Assembly: GCF_001894825.1 (NCBI RefSeq) | Contig: NZ_BCWY01000008.1 | Location: 21,691 to 85,690, forward strand | Length of the DNA: 64,000 bases | DNA from: Rhodococcus jostii NBRC 16295 | Lineage (GTDB): Bacteria > Actinomycetota > Actinomycetes > Mycobacteriales > Mycobacteriaceae | Direction: 5' to 3' | Part shown: in pieces, positions 33,759 to 43,248 of the stretch | How positions within the stretch are numbered: the stretch's first letter is position 1 | Layout: each line of letters begins with the position of its first letter | The notes under the pieces: generated by a model | Databases searched by the model: none | Seen by the model: the letters and a program-made list of their open reading frames with translations, nothing else | What the model was told of the DNA's origin: nothing | Position numbers and translations under genes: made by a program

Positions 33759-34196
33759 ATGACCCGCGAAATCCAGGTGACCTTCGATTGCGGCGACCCG
33801 GCGGCGCTCGCGAGTTTCTGGGCCGAGGCCCTCGGCTACCGGATCCAGGACCCGCCGCCCGGGTTCGACACGTGGGACGCCGCGCTCGCTGCGATGGGAA
33901 TCCCACCCGAGCGTCGCAACGACGCGTCGGCACTGATCGACCCCGACGGATCCGGTCCGCGGATCTTCTTCCAGCGTGTCCCGGAGGGCAAGACCGCGAA
34001 GAACCGGGTGCACCTCGACGTTCGTGCGGCCCCGGGATCGACGGGTGACGAGCGGATGGCGGCGCTGGAAGAGGAATGCACGCGACTGGTCGCCCTCGGC
34101 GCGACGCGGGTTGCGCGATTCGAGCCCGCGCCGCCGCTGCAGGGCGGCCACATCGTGCTCACCGACCCCGAGGGCAACGAGTTCTGCCTCGACTGA
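33759..34196 (+). CDS. VOC-superfamily (glyoxalase-like) protein
   Basis: A 145-residue protein of the Glyoxalase_6 group: QVTFDCGDPAALASFWAEALGYRIQ at the start, FFQRVPEGKTAKNRVHLDV in the middle and the closing VLTDPEGNEFCLD. The His and Glu metal-ligand positions of VOC enzymes appear kept (RVHLDV, GNEFC). Function in this group is mostly unassigned; some members are antibiotic-binding or epimerase-like. GAAAGGA precedes the ATG. Confidence 0.82.
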   Translation: MTREIQVTFDCGDPAALASFWAEALGYRIQDPPPGFDTWDAALAAMGIPPERRNDASALIDPDGSGPRIFFQRVPEGKTAKNRVHLDVRAAPGSTGDERMAALEEECTRLVALGATRVARFEPAPPLQGGHIVLTDPEGNEFCLD

Positions 34197-34280
34197 CGCG
34201 CCGGAGAAGTTCCGGCCGATCGGCGACCACGGCATGCAACGATGAGGTGCCGAGATCAGTCGCTGTGGGAAGGGACGCAG

Positions 34281-34943
34281 ATGTCCGAGCGATCAGACAC
34301 CCCCGCCGACGACCCGTTCCGCGGCCGGCAGCCGACCAGTCACGAGCAACGGGCGGGTCAGCCGTGGGATGCGTCGTACCAGGACGGCCCCGCGCCGTGG
34401 GACATCGGGCAGCCGCAGCCGGCAATCGTGCGCCTGGCCTCGGGCGGTGGATTCGCCGGCGCGGTTCTCGATGCGGGCTGCGGAACCGGCGACAACGCAC
34501 TTCATGTGGCGTCGCTGGGGTTGCCGGTTCTGGGTGTCGATGTCGCCGAGACCGCGGTGGCGATCGCACGGGAGAAGGCCGGGGCGCGCGGAATCGATGC
34601 CGAGTTCGTGGTGGGCGATGCGTTCGAGCTGGGGCGTCTGGGCCGCACGTTCGAGACGGTGCTGGACTGCGGCCTGTTCCACACTTTCGAGTGCGAGGAG
34701 CGGCAAGACTACGTGACGAGTCTGGCGTCGGTGACCGAGCGTGGCGCAACCCTGTACGTGTTGTGCTTCAGCGACGTCGACCCGGACAACAGTGGCCCGC
34801 ATCCGGTCGGTGAGGACGAGCTGAGAGCGGCATTCGGCCGCGGCGCCGGCTGGAATGTCGAGGCTGTCGAGCCGAGCCGGATCGAGACGACGTTTGCCGC
34901 GGAAGGCATGCCGGCCTGGTTGGCGACGATCACACGGATCTAG
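34281..34943 (+). CDS. SAM-dependent class I methyltransferase
   Basis: 220 residues. The SAM-binding motif I is VLDAGCGTGDNALHVASLG, motif II region is VLGVDVAETAVAIAREKA, and the acidic DAFELGRLG follows. The N-terminal RAGQPWDASYQDGPAPWDIGQPQPA resembles thiopurine/small-molecule methyltransferases of the TehB-like type. It starts at the ATG at 34281 with AAGGGA upstream. The substrate is not evident; it may act on small toxic thiols or halides. Confidence 0.82.
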   Translation: MSERSDTPADDPFRGRQPTSHEQRAGQPWDASYQDGPAPWDIGQPQPAIVRLASGGGFAGAVLDAGCGTGDNALHVASLGLPVLGVDVAETAVAIAREKAGARGIDAEFVVGDAFELGRLGRTFETVLDCGLFHTFECEERQDYVTSLASVTERGATLYVLCFSDVDPDNSGPHPVGEDELRAAFGRGAGWNVEAVEPSRIETTFAAEGMPAWLATITRI

Positions 34944-35017
34944 GGACGCGGGAGCGTCGCTGGTCCCTCCGCTCCCCTCGGATCTGGCTCTGGGCGCGCC
35001 CTGTTTCGGGGTCGTAG

Positions 35018-35055
35018 TGTGAGGTGACTCACCAAAATAAGTGATGTGGATCACA
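35018..35055. promoter_or_regulatory. Two tandem CRP/GlxR-like sites before APC permease
   Basis: TGTGAGGTGACTCACC (35018-35033) and AGTGATGTGGATCACA (35040-35055) each match TGTGA-N6-TCACA at nine of ten conserved positions; their centres are 22 bp apart, about two helical turns. They lie ~90-125 bp upstream of the permease start. Confidence 0.55.
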
Positions 35056-35143
35056 CTTGCTCGGTGCCCGATCTGCACCGCTGTCCGAGGACGGACGGTA
35101 GGCCGGCAGTCGGCGCTCCCGGTCAACGCCTTCTGGAGGAAAT

Positions 35144-36691
35144 GTGGACAGTACCGTTCCCGAACACACCGACAGTTCCGGTCTCGGTAAGGGCCTGAAA
35201 CGCCGGCACATGAACCTGATCGCCCTCGGCGGCGTGATCGGTGCCGGCCTGTTCGTGGGCAGCGGCGTCGTCATCGGCGGCGCGGGACCCGCCGCGATCA
35301 TCTCCTTCCTCATCGCCGGCATCATCACGTTGCTGATCATGCGGATGCTGGCGGAGATGGCGGTGGCCAGGCCGGTGGTCGGATCGTTCTATGTCTACGC
35401 CCGCCAGGCCCTCGGTCGTCGGGCCGGGTTCGCCACGGGGTGGATGTACTGGTACTTCTTCGTGATCGTCGTCGCGGTCGAGGCCATCGCCGGTGGCCGG
35501 ATCCTGCAGCTCTGGATACCCATGGTCCCGCTGTGGATCCTGAGCCTGGGACTGATGCTCCTGCTGACGGCCACCAACATGGTGTCCGCCCGCTCCTACG
35601 GCGAGTTCGAATACTGGTTCTCGTCGATCAAGGTGGTCGCGATCGTCCTGTTCCTCGGGATGGGCTCCCTCTGGATCACCGGACTGTGGCCCGATTCCAC
35701 ACCGGGACTCGGCAACCTCGTGAGTCACGGTGGTTTCACCCCGCTGGGCTGGGGCGCGGTGCTCGCTGCGGTCGTCCCCTGCGTCGCCTTCTACACCGGG
35801 GCCGAGATCGTGACGATCGCCGCCGCCGAGTCGGAGGAGCCGAAACGCGCTGTTGCCCGGGCCATGCGGTCGATCGTCGTGCGGATCGTGACGTTCTACG
35901 TCGGGTCGATTCTCGTGGTCGTCGCGATTCAGCCGTGGGACAGCGAGAGCGTCGGTGTGAGTCCGTACGCCTCGGTGCTCGAAGTACTCGGAATTCCCGG
36001 CGTGGCCACGATCATGAACTTCATCGTCCTCACCGCGGTACTCTCCTGCTTGAACTCCGCCCTGTACACCACGTCCCGAATGCTGTTCGCACTCACCCGG
36101 AACGGCGACGCCCCCAAATTCTTCACCAAACTGTCCCGCAACGGCGTGCCGCGTCGCGCCATTCTGCTCGGCACCACCATCGGATACATCTCCGTCGCCT
36201 GCACGTACGTGTGGGGCGACATCGTCTTCAACTTCCTCGTCAACTCCTACGGGGCTGTCGCGCTCTTCGTGTACCTTCTGATCGCCATCTCCCAGGTGGT
36301 ACTCCGCCGCAGACTCGAGCACGAAGATCCTGCGGCACTGCAGCTCCGGATGTGGCTGTTCCCGTGGCTGAGCTACGCCACCATCGCGCTGATGGCCACG
36401 GTCATCCTCGCGATGGCCTTCCTGCCGACCACCCGCTCGCAGTTCCTCATGAGCGGTCTCACCCTGATCGCCATCCTGATCAGTTACGAGGTGCGCAGGT
36501 GGATGGGCAAGGCCGGAATCGACTCCGAGTCGCTGTCCGCCGCTCCCCCGATCGGCTCGTCGGACGAGTCCGTCGCGGAGGCCGAGAAGCGCATCGAGTC
36601 GGTGGAGACGCTCGGCGGCTCGGACATCGAACTGATCGCGGCGGCGCAGCAGGAGCCGAATTCCCGTCGCCACCACAGGAGGCAGTCGTGA
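35144..36691 (+). CDS. Amino acid permease (APC family, GabP/AnsP-like)
   Basis: A 515-residue permease with ~12 helices. The signature KRRHMNLIALGGVIGAGLFVGSG opens the protein, and SYGEFEYWFSSIKVVAIV and the consensus EIVTIAAAESEEPKRAV are hallmarks of the amino-acid transporter group. The start is a GTG at 35144 with GGAGGAA upstream. A polar tail of ~50 residues follows the last helix. It is convergent with the UvrA2 gene (three bases apart). It is more distant from the two near-identical permeases downstream. Substrate is probably an amino acid such as proline or GABA. Confidence 0.88.
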   Translation: MDSTVPEHTDSSGLGKGLKRRHMNLIALGGVIGAGLFVGSGVVIGGAGPAAIISFLIAGIITLLIMRMLAEMAVARPVVGSFYVYARQALGRRAGFATGWMYWYFFVIVVAVEAIAGGRILQLWIPMVPLWILSLGLMLLLTATNMVSARSYGEFEYWFSSIKVVAIVLFLGMGSLWITGLWPDSTPGLGNLVSHGGFTPLGWGAVLAAVVPCVAFYTGAEIVTIAAAESEEPKRAVARAMRSIVVRIVTFYVGSILVVVAIQPWDSESVGVSPYASVLEVLGIPGVATIMNFIVLTAVLSCLNSALYTTSRMLFALTRNGDAPKFFTKLSRNGVPRRAILLGTTIGYISVACTYVWGDIVFNFLVNSYGAVALFVYLLIAISQVVLRRRLEHEDPAALQLRMWLFPWLSYATIALMATVILAMAFLPTTRSQFLMSGLTLIAILISYEVRRWMGKAGIDSESLSAAPPIGSSDESVAEAEKRIESVETLGGSDIELIAAAQQEPNSRRHHRRQS

Positions 36692-36694
36692 CCC

Positions 36695-39235
36695 CTAGAC
36701 GGGGGTGAGGTGTCGGGCGAGATAGGTGGCGGTGGCGGAGTCGGCGGTCCCGGCGACGGTCGCCGGGGGTCCGGAGGCGATGATGCGTCCGCCGTTGTCT
36801 CCGCCGCCCGGCCCGAGATCGATCATCCAGTCAGCCGACGACACGACCGACATGTCGTGTTCGACCAGCACGACGGTGTTGCCGGCCTCGACGAGACGAC
36901 GCAGCACCACCATGAGGCGGTCGACGTCGGCCGGATGCAGTCCGGTGGTGGGTTCGTCGAGGACGTAGAGGGTGTGACCGGATCGGATGCGCTGCAGTTC
37001 GCTGGCGAGCTTGACCCGTTGCGCTTCGCCACCCGACAGGGTGGTGGCCGATTGTCCGAGCCGCAGGTATCCGAGACCGACCTCGACCAGCATGTCCAGG
37101 CTTTTCACCGCTGCCGGAACGTGGTCGAGGAAGTCGCGGGCATCGTCGACCGTCATCGTGAGCACTTCGGCGATCGTCCGGCCGTCGACGAGGATCTCGA
37201 GGGTCTCCGCGTTGTACCGTGCGCCGGCGCAGGTCGGGCACGGTGCGGAGGCCTCGGGCAGGAACAGCATGCCGACGGTGATCGACCCGGCTCCCTCACA
37301 CTCCTCGCATCGGCCCCCGATGACGTTGAACGAGAACCGGCCGGGACGGTATCCCCGCTCGCGGGCCGTGGGATCGGCAGCGAACAGACGCCGGATCACA
37401 TCGAAGAGTCCGGTGTAGGTCGCGAGATTCGAGCGCGGCGTCCGCCCGATGGGGGTCTGGTCGACCCGGACCAGCCGGTCGAGGTGCCCGAGCCCCTGCG
37501 TGGCCACGACCGTCGGCTGGGTGTCGTTCTCGCGGGCGTCGGCCGCCGCGGTGGTGAAGTCTTCGGTCTCGGCTTCCGCAGTCTCGGTGCCGGGTTCGGT
37601 GTCGACGCCGAGGTGCTGGGACACGACGTCGGTGAGCACCCGGCTGACGAGCGTGGACTTTCCCGATCCGGACACCCCGGTGACGGCGGTGAGCACCCCG
37701 AGCGGTATCCGTACGGTCAGATCCCGCAGGTTGTGCATGGTGATGCCGGCGAGTTCGATCCACCGGCCCGGCGGGACCGGTGCCGGATGGCGGGCGGGGG
37801 CTTCGAAAAGGTATCGGCGAGTGACCGATTCGGTGACGTGCTCGAGTCCGTCCACCGTGCCGCTGTACAGGACCCGCCCGCCGTGCTCGCCGGCCCCGGG
37901 ACCGACGTCGACGATCCAATCGGCTGCCCGGACGACGTCGAGGTTGTGTTCGATGACGAAGACGGAGTTACCCGCCGCCCGCAGTCGCCGCACGGCGGAG
38001 ACCAGCGCCTCGGTGTCGGCGGGATGCAGGCCCGCGGACGGTTCGTCGAGGACGTACAGCACTCCGAACAGACCCGATTGCAGCTGGGTCGCCAACCGCA
38101 GGCGCTGCAGCTCACCCGGCGAGAGGGTGGTGGTGGATCGGCCGAGACTCAGGTACCCCAGCCCGAGCTCGGTCAACCCCGCGAGGCGTCCGAGAAGGTT
38201 GTCCACCAACGCCGCCGCTGCCTGTTCGGTTGCCGCGGAGGCGGTGGAATCGTGTGAGAGAACTGCTGTTTCGAGGACCGTGGCCAGATCGGCCAGGGAC
38301 AGCTCGCCGGCCTCGGCCACGTCGAGGCCGGCGAACCGCACCGCCAACGCCTCCGGGCGCAGCCTCTTGCCGTTGCAGGCGCTGCAGGGGCGGGACACCA
38401 GATAGCGTCCGACCTTCGCCCGCTGCGTTGCGCTCTTCGTCGTGGCGAAGGTGTGCAGGACGTAGGTGCGGGCGCTCGAGAACGTTCCCTGATAGTCCCG
38501 CACCATCTTTCCCGGGTCGCGGATCGGAGACACCGTGACCGTGGGTTGTTCGTCGGTGGTGAGGATCCACTCCCGCCGGTCGGCCGGAAGCTCGGACCAG
38601 GGGCGGTCCACGTCGATCCCCAGAGTGTCGAGGATGTCGCGGTAATTCTTCCCCAGCCAGGCGCCCGGCCAGGCCGCGACGGCGCCGTCGCGGATACTCA
38701 GGCTCGGGTCCGGTACCAACGCGGCGACGTCGACGTCATGGGTGCGGCCGAGCCCGTGGCACGCCGGGCATCCGCCTTCGGGCGTGTTGGGCGAGAAGGC
38801 GTTCGAGTCGAGGACGGCCGCGCCCGGCGGGTAGGTCCCGGCTCGGGAGAACAGCATTCGCAGCACGTTCGAGATGTGGGTGAGGGTGCCGACCGACGAC
38901 CTGACGGAGGTATGACCGCGCGCATGCTGCAACGCCACCGCCGGTGGGAGCCCGGTGATGTCCCCGACCTTGGGCGCGCCGATCTGATCCATCAGCCGGC
39001 GTGCGTACGGAGTGACGGACTCGAGGAAGCGTCGCTGCGCTTCGGCGTAGATGGTGCCGAACGCCAGCGAGGACTTGCCCGATCCCGAGACGCCGGTGAA
39101 CGCGACGATGCTGTCCCGGGGAATGAACACGTCGACGTGGTCGAGGTTGTGTTCGCTGGCATCGAACACCTCGACCCCGTTGAACCCCAGGGCATGTGCC
39201 GGTTCGGCCGGTGGCGCGGGTTCGAAGGTGGGCAC
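36695..39235 (-). CDS. UvrA2-type ABC ATPase (UvrA paralogue)
   Basis: 846 residues, shorter than housekeeping UvrA (~950) because the UvrB-binding region is missing. Two ABC modules are present: Walker A GVSGSGKSSLAFGTI (~50) and GVSGSGKSTLVSRVL (~520); signatures LSPGELQRLRLA and LSGGEAQRVKLA; Walker B VLYVLDEPSAGLHP and LYVLDEPTTGLHP. Zinc-finger cysteine pairs are in CPACHGLGR, CSACNGKRL, CEECEGAGS and CPTCAGAR. The first signature has LSPGE instead of LSGGE. Such UvrA2/DrrC-like proteins are linked to resistance to DNA-intercalating drugs rather than to canonical excision repair. It has no obvious operon partner. Confidence 0.88.
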   Translation of the reverse strand: MPTFEPAPPAEPAHALGFNGVEVFDASEHNLDHVDVFIPRDSIVAFTGVSGSGKSSLAFGTIYAEAQRRFLESVTPYARRLMDQIGAPKVGDITGLPPAVALQHARGHTSVRSSVGTLTHISNVLRMLFSRAGTYPPGAAVLDSNAFSPNTPEGGCPACHGLGRTHDVDVAALVPDPSLSIRDGAVAAWPGAWLGKNYRDILDTLGIDVDRPWSELPADRREWILTTDEQPTVTVSPIRDPGKMVRDYQGTFSSARTYVLHTFATTKSATQRAKVGRYLVSRPCSACNGKRLRPEALAVRFAGLDVAEAGELSLADLATVLETAVLSHDSTASAATEQAAAALVDNLLGRLAGLTELGLGYLSLGRSTTTLSPGELQRLRLATQLQSGLFGVLYVLDEPSAGLHPADTEALVSAVRRLRAAGNSVFVIEHNLDVVRAADWIVDVGPGAGEHGGRVLYSGTVDGLEHVTESVTRRYLFEAPARHPAPVPPGRWIELAGITMHNLRDLTVRIPLGVLTAVTGVSGSGKSTLVSRVLTDVVSQHLGVDTEPGTETAEAETEDFTTAAADARENDTQPTVVATQGLGHLDRLVRVDQTPIGRTPRSNLATYTGLFDVIRRLFAADPTARERGYRPGRFSFNVIGGRCEECEGAGSITVGMLFLPEASAPCPTCAGARYNAETLEILVDGRTIAEVLTMTVDDARDFLDHVPAAVKSLDMLVEVGLGYLRLGQSATTLSGGEAQRVKLASELQRIRSGHTLYVLDEPTTGLHPADVDRLMVVLRRLVEAGNTVVLVEHDMSVVSSADWMIDLGPGGGDNGGRIIASGPPATVAGTADSATATYLARHLTPV

Positions 39236-39295
39236 AACTACTCCAGAGGTCGATGCGTGCTCGGACAGGTTACCTCCCGGCCGCGAGAGCCGCGG

Positions 39296-40462
39296 TCAGA
39301 CGATGTTCGTTTCGCCCGCCGCGATACCCGCCTGCGCGAAGCGGTCGAGCGCGAAGGAACTGATGTCGTATCCGGGTTCTCTGCCGTGGTAGAGGTCGCG
39401 CACGATCTCGCCGGTCGCCGGCCCCATCAGGAATCCGTGGCCGGAATAGCCGGTGGCGATCAGCAGGCCGTCGACCTCGGTGCAGCGGTCGATGATCTGG
39501 TTGCGGTCGGGGGTGACCTCGTACAGACCGGCCCAGCCGGTGCTGATGCCGTAGTCCAGCACTGCCGGCACCCGGGTCTCGGCGATGGTGCCCAGTCCCA
39601 TCAGCCAGTCCTCGAGTTCGAATTTGAGGTTGAATCCCGCGGGCTCGTCCGGGTCGGACCAGCCGAGCAGGAGGCCCTTCCCTTCGGGGTGGAAGTAGAA
39701 GTTGGACGGAAAGTCGATGGTCAGCGACGGTGAGGATTCGGGCAGCTCGGAGAGCGGTTCGGTGAAGGCGATCTGTCGGCGGACGGGGACGACCGGGATG
39801 TTCACTCCGAGCATGGCGCCGATGCCGGCCGACCAGGCGCCGGCGGCACAGACCACGGTGCCGGTCTTGATGCGTCCGTGTTCGGTGACGACTGCGGTGA
39901 TGGTGCCGCCGGTGCTCTCGATGTCGGTGACCGCGCAGTGCCGGATGATGCGGGCACCGTGCCGGCGAGCGGCGGCCGCATATCCCATCACGACCGATTC
40001 CGGGGTGGCCTTGCCGTCCTGAGGGGACCAGGAGGCGGCGAGGAGGCCGTCGGTGCCGATCAGCGGCGAGATCTTCTGTGCCTCTACGGGAGTGATCATG
40101 CGGCTCGGCACGCCGTGCCGGTTCTGCAGCGCGACGCTTTCGGTGAAGATGTCGACGTTGGTCTGGTCCGAGAGGAGGTACAGGTAGCCGTCTCGGCTGA
40201 AGTCGATCTCCTGGTCGTACTCCTGGGCGAACCGCGAATACACGTCGAGGCCGCGCAGGCCGATCGCGATGTTGGCCTCGTTGCTGAAGGAGGCGCGGAC
40301 ACCGCCGGCGGCCTTGCAGGTCGAGCCGCAGGCCAACTCGTCCTTTTCCAGCAGGACGACATCGGAGACCCCGGATTCGGCGAGGTGGAACGCGATGCTG
40401 GCGCCGATGACGCCGCCGCCGATCACGACGACGGACGCCTGTTCGGGAAGGTCCTTGCTCAT
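39296..40462 (-). CDS. FAD-dependent amine oxidoreductase (DAO family), candidate L-pipecolate dehydrogenase
   Basis: A 388-residue flavoprotein: N-terminal FAD motif VVVIGGGVIGASIAFHLAESG, the GSTCKAAGGVRASFSNEANI loop typical of the sarcosine oxidase/glycine oxidase/AmaA branch, and the C-terminal FAD segment GLLIATGYSGHGFLMGPATGEIV. By family it could oxidise sarcosine, proline, pipecolate or a D-amino acid. As fourth gene of the hglS-amaB-ELFV operon I favour oxidation of L-pipecolate to piperideine-6-carboxylate, the step before AmaB; that is inference from context. AGAGGA precedes the ATG, 48 nt after the upstream stop. Confidence 0.8.
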   Translation of the reverse strand: MSKDLPEQASVVVIGGGVIGASIAFHLAESGVSDVVLLEKDELACGSTCKAAGGVRASFSNEANIAIGLRGLDVYSRFAQEYDQEIDFSRDGYLYLLSDQTNVDIFTESVALQNRHGVPSRMITPVEAQKISPLIGTDGLLAASWSPQDGKATPESVVMGYAAAARRHGARIIRHCAVTDIESTGGTITAVVTEHGRIKTGTVVCAAGAWSAGIGAMLGVNIPVVPVRRQIAFTEPLSELPESSPSLTIDFPSNFYFHPEGKGLLLGWSDPDEPAGFNLKFELEDWLMGLGTIAETRVPAVLDYGISTGWAGLYEVTPDRNQIIDRCTEVDGLLIATGYSGHGFLMGPATGEIVRDLYHGREPGYDISSFALDRFAQAGIAAGETNIV

Positions 40463-40510
40463 GTCGTCCTCTTCTTTCCTTCGAGAATAGAGATGTAGTG
40501 CCCGGACCGG

Positions 40511-41659
40511 TCAGAATGCGGCGTTCTGCGGGGCACGCCCGCGGAGCACCATGGCTTCGCGCACGCGCTCCTGGGCGGTGGTGCGGGCCACCTCGTGGGT
40601 GGTGCGCCCCTGCGCCTGCGACGCGTCGAGCGTGTCGATGGTGCTGGCGCGCAGCTTGTTCGAGATGCTGTCGAAGACGGCGGCGGGTTCGGGCCGGATC
40701 CCGGAGTAGCGGGCGTCCATGGCCACGGCGGCCGCAACCACACCACCGGCGTTGGCGATGAAGTCGGGAACCACCGTCACCCCGCGGTCGCGCAGGATCG
40801 ATTGCGCTGCGGGGCTGCTCGGCAGGTTCGCGCCTTCGACGACGATCGTGGCCGGCAGGGTCCGGGCGAGTTCGGCGTCGATGACGTCCTGCAACGCCGC
40901 CGGGATCAGGATGTCCGCGGTCACCGAGAGTTCTTCCCCGGCCGCGAGAGGCTTCGCGTCGGAGTACTGGTCGACGAGTCCGTCACCGTACTGATCACGC
41001 AGGTCGAGCAAGGTGGCGACGTCGAGCCCGTCCGGGTTGTGGATTCCGCCCTGCGAGGTGGACACGGCGACGACGGTGGCCCCGAGTTCGGCGAGGCGCT
41101 TCGCGCTCGCCGCTCCGACCGCTCCGAAGCCCTGGATGGACACGCTCAGCGAACCGGTGGACAGACCGAGGGTCTGCGCGGCGGCGTCCGCCGACTCCGC
41201 GACACCGTGGCCGGTGACGCCGAGCTGGTCGTACGGGAGCCCGCCGAGCGCGTGGGGGGTGCCCACAGCGCCGCCGCGGCCGCCGACCTCGTCGAGCATG
41301 ATCGCGGCGTCCTTCTCGGTGAGCCCGACGTCGAGCCCGAAGACGTATTCCTCGGGGACCTCGTTGCGCAGTGCTCGGACGAAGGCCCGCAGCACCGCTT
41401 CCTTCGAGGAGGCGTTCGGGTCTGCCCAGATCCCGGCCTTGGCGCCGCCGTAGAACAGGTCGACCCCCGCCCACTTCCACGTCATGTTGCGGGCCAGGCG
41501 CGCGACCTCGCCGACACTGACCGTGGTGGACATGCGGGTGCCGCCCTTACCCATTCCGCGGGCGGTGTTGTCGATGACCAGGACACCGCGCATGCCGGTG
41601 CGGGCGTCGGAGACGCACACGACCTTCTCCGGTCCCCATTCGTCGATCAATTCGAACAT
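40511..41659 (-). CDS. ELFV (Glu/Leu/Phe/Val-type) amino acid dehydrogenase
   Basis: A 382-residue dehydrogenase of the hexameric GDH family. The substrate lysine motif is LFYGGAKAGIWADP, the catalytic aspartate region is VFGLDVGLTEKDAA, and the nucleotide motif is VSIQGFGAVGAASAKRL; NAGGVVAAAVAMDAR is the C-terminal signature. It is shorter than standard GDH (410-450) and lacks the usual KGG.R substrate loop, having GKGGTRM instead. A separate 1608-residue NAD-GDH exists in the window, so a duplicate glutamate enzyme is not required. In this operon it could deaminate 2-aminoadipate to 2-oxoadipate, the HglS substrate. GAGGAG precedes the ATG. Confidence 0.82.
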   Translation of the reverse strand: MFELIDEWGPEKVVCVSDARTGMRGVLVIDNTARGMGKGGTRMSTTVSVGEVARLARNMTWKWAGVDLFYGGAKAGIWADPNASSKEAVLRAFVRALRNEVPEEYVFGLDVGLTEKDAAIMLDEVGGRGGAVGTPHALGGLPYDQLGVTGHGVAESADAAAQTLGLSTGSLSVSIQGFGAVGAASAKRLAELGATVVAVSTSQGGIHNPDGLDVATLLDLRDQYGDGLVDQYSDAKPLAAGEELSVTADILIPAALQDVIDAELARTLPATIVVEGANLPSSPAAQSILRDRGVTVVPDFIANAGGVVAAAVAMDARYSGIRPEPAAVFDSISNKLRASTIDTLDASQAQGRTTHEVARTTAQERVREAMVLRGRAPQNAAF

Positions 41660-41691
41660 CGTCGTTGCTCCTCGTGACTCGACAGGGGATT

Positions 41692-43248
41692 TCAGGCGAA
41701 GTTGACGCCCTGAGCCAGCGGCAGCTCACGGGAGTAGTTGATGGTGTTGGTCGCCCGGCGCATGTAGGCGCGCCAAGCGTCCGAGCCGGATTCGCGGCCG
41801 CCGCCGGTGGTCTTCTCGCCGCCGAATGCGCCGCCGATCTCGGCGCCGGACGTGCCGATGTTGACGTTGACGATGCCGCAGTCCGAACCGTCGGCGGCAA
41901 TGAACCGCTCGGCCTCACGCTGGTCGGTGGTGAAGATCGACGACGACAGGCCCTGCGGGACGTCGTTGTGCAGGGCGATCGCTTCCTCGAACGTGTTGTA
42001 GGTCAGCACGTAGAGGATCGGGGCGAAGGTTTCGTCCTTGACGATCTCGCTCTGGGCCGGCATCCGCACGATCGCCGGCTCGACGTAGTACGAGTCTTCG
42101 CTGCTCGGGCGGCGTTTGCCGCCGACGAGGATCTCGCCGCCCTGCGCGACGGCCTTGTCGAGGGCTGCGGTCATGTTGGCGTGGGACTTGCCGTCGATCA
42201 GCGGGCCCACGAGGGTGCCGTCGGCGAACGGGTCACCGATCGGGAGGCGGCCGTAGACCTGGGAGATCCGGTCGATCAGCTCGTCGGCGATGTCCTGGTG
42301 GACGATGATGCGGCGCATCGAGGTGCAGCGCTGACCGGCGGTGCCGGCGGCGGCGAAAACGATTCCGCGGGTGGCGATGTCGAGGGCTGCCGACGGGGTG
42401 ACGATCGCAGCGCTGTTGCCGCCGAGCTCGAGGATGGCGCGGCCGAACCGGGCGGCGACGCGGGGAGCGATCTGCTCACCCATCCGCTCGGAACCGGTGG
42501 CGCTGATCAAAGGCACTTTCGGGCTGTCGATGAGGGCCTGGGTGTCGGCGGCACTCGCCGAGACGAGGACATTCAGGTTGGCCGGGGCGCCGGATTCTTC
42601 CGCGGCACGGTCGAACAGCGACGAGCATGCGGCCGCGGTGAGGGTGGTCAGCTGCGCCGGCTTCCAGATCACCGAGTCGCCGCAGACGATCGCCAGGGCC
42701 AGGTTCCACGACCACACCGCGGCGGGGAAGTTGAACGCGGAGACGACACCGACCACACCGAGCGGGTGCCAGGTCTCCATCAGGCGGTGGCCGGGACGCT
42801 CCGACGGCATGGTGCGGCCGTCGAGCTGACGGGACAGACCGACTGCGAAGTCGCAGATGTCGATCATTTCCTGGACCTCACCGAGGGCCTCGGAGCGGAT
42901 CTTGCCGACCTCGATGCTGATGAGGTTGGCGACGTCCTCCTTGTGCTCGGTCAGCAATTCGCCGAGCCGCTTGATCAGAAATCCGCGGACCGGTCCGGGC
43001 ACGGTGCGCCACTGCAGGAACGCCTCGTGGGCGGCGTCGATCGCGGCGTCGACGTCGGTCGCGTCGGCGGCGGGGTAGGCGAAGAGGCTCTCGCCGGTGA
43101 CCGGGGTGCGCGCGGTGACGGTGTTCTTCGCCCCGGTCGTGTCGAGTACCGACGGGTCGACACCACATCGCTGCAGGCTGGTGCGGGCCAGGGTGCGCAG
43201 TTCGTCGGTGGTGGGCAGGGCGATGGTTTCGGTGACGGCGGTGCTCAT
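41692..43248 (-). CDS. amaB: Piperideine-6-carboxylate (2-aminoadipate semialdehyde) dehydrogenase, ALDH7-like
   Basis: A 518-residue aldehyde dehydrogenase of the antiquitin/ALDH7 group. Diagnostic segments are the catalytic cysteine in AAGTAGQRCTSMRRIIVH, the glutamate in AILELGGNSAAIV, and the C-terminal GTSGAEIGGAFGGEKTTGGGRESGSD with AYMRRATNTINYS, the region binding the aminoadipate semialdehyde carboxylate. It oxidises the semialdehyde in equilibrium with piperideine-6-carboxylate to 2-aminoadipate in lysine breakdown. The start ATG directly follows the hglS stop (TAA ATG) with GGAG inside hglS, so the two are coupled. Confidence 0.9.
   Translation of the reverse strand: MSTAVTETIALPTTDELRTLARTSLQRCGVDPSVLDTTGAKNTVTARTPVTGESLFAYPAADATDVDAAIDAAHEAFLQWRTVPGPVRGFLIKRLGELLTEHKEDVANLISIEVGKIRSEALGEVQEMIDICDFAVGLSRQLDGRTMPSERPGHRLMETWHPLGVVGVVSAFNFPAAVWSWNLALAIVCGDSVIWKPAQLTTLTAAACSSLFDRAAEESGAPANLNVLVSASAADTQALIDSPKVPLISATGSERMGEQIAPRVAARFGRAILELGGNSAAIVTPSAALDIATRGIVFAAAGTAGQRCTSMRRIIVHQDIADELIDRISQVYGRLPIGDPFADGTLVGPLIDGKSHANMTAALDKAVAQGGEILVGGKRRPSSEDSYYVEPAIVRMPAQSEIVKDETFAPILYVLTYNTFEEAIALHNDVPQGLSSSIFTTDQREAERFIAADGSDCGIVNVNIGTSGAEIGGAFGGEKTTGGGRESGSDAWRAYMRRATNTINYSRELPLAQGVNFA

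Noticed and set aside
32469..34235. A 588-codon minus-strand frame opposite the MFS and VOC genes
   Set aside because: No motif recognised; both plus-strand genes under it are well supported.
34950..34976. GGGAGCG/CGCTCCC inverted repeat after the methyltransferase gene
   Set aside because: Only 7 bp with a 13-nt loop in GC-rich sequence; too weak to call a terminator with confidence.
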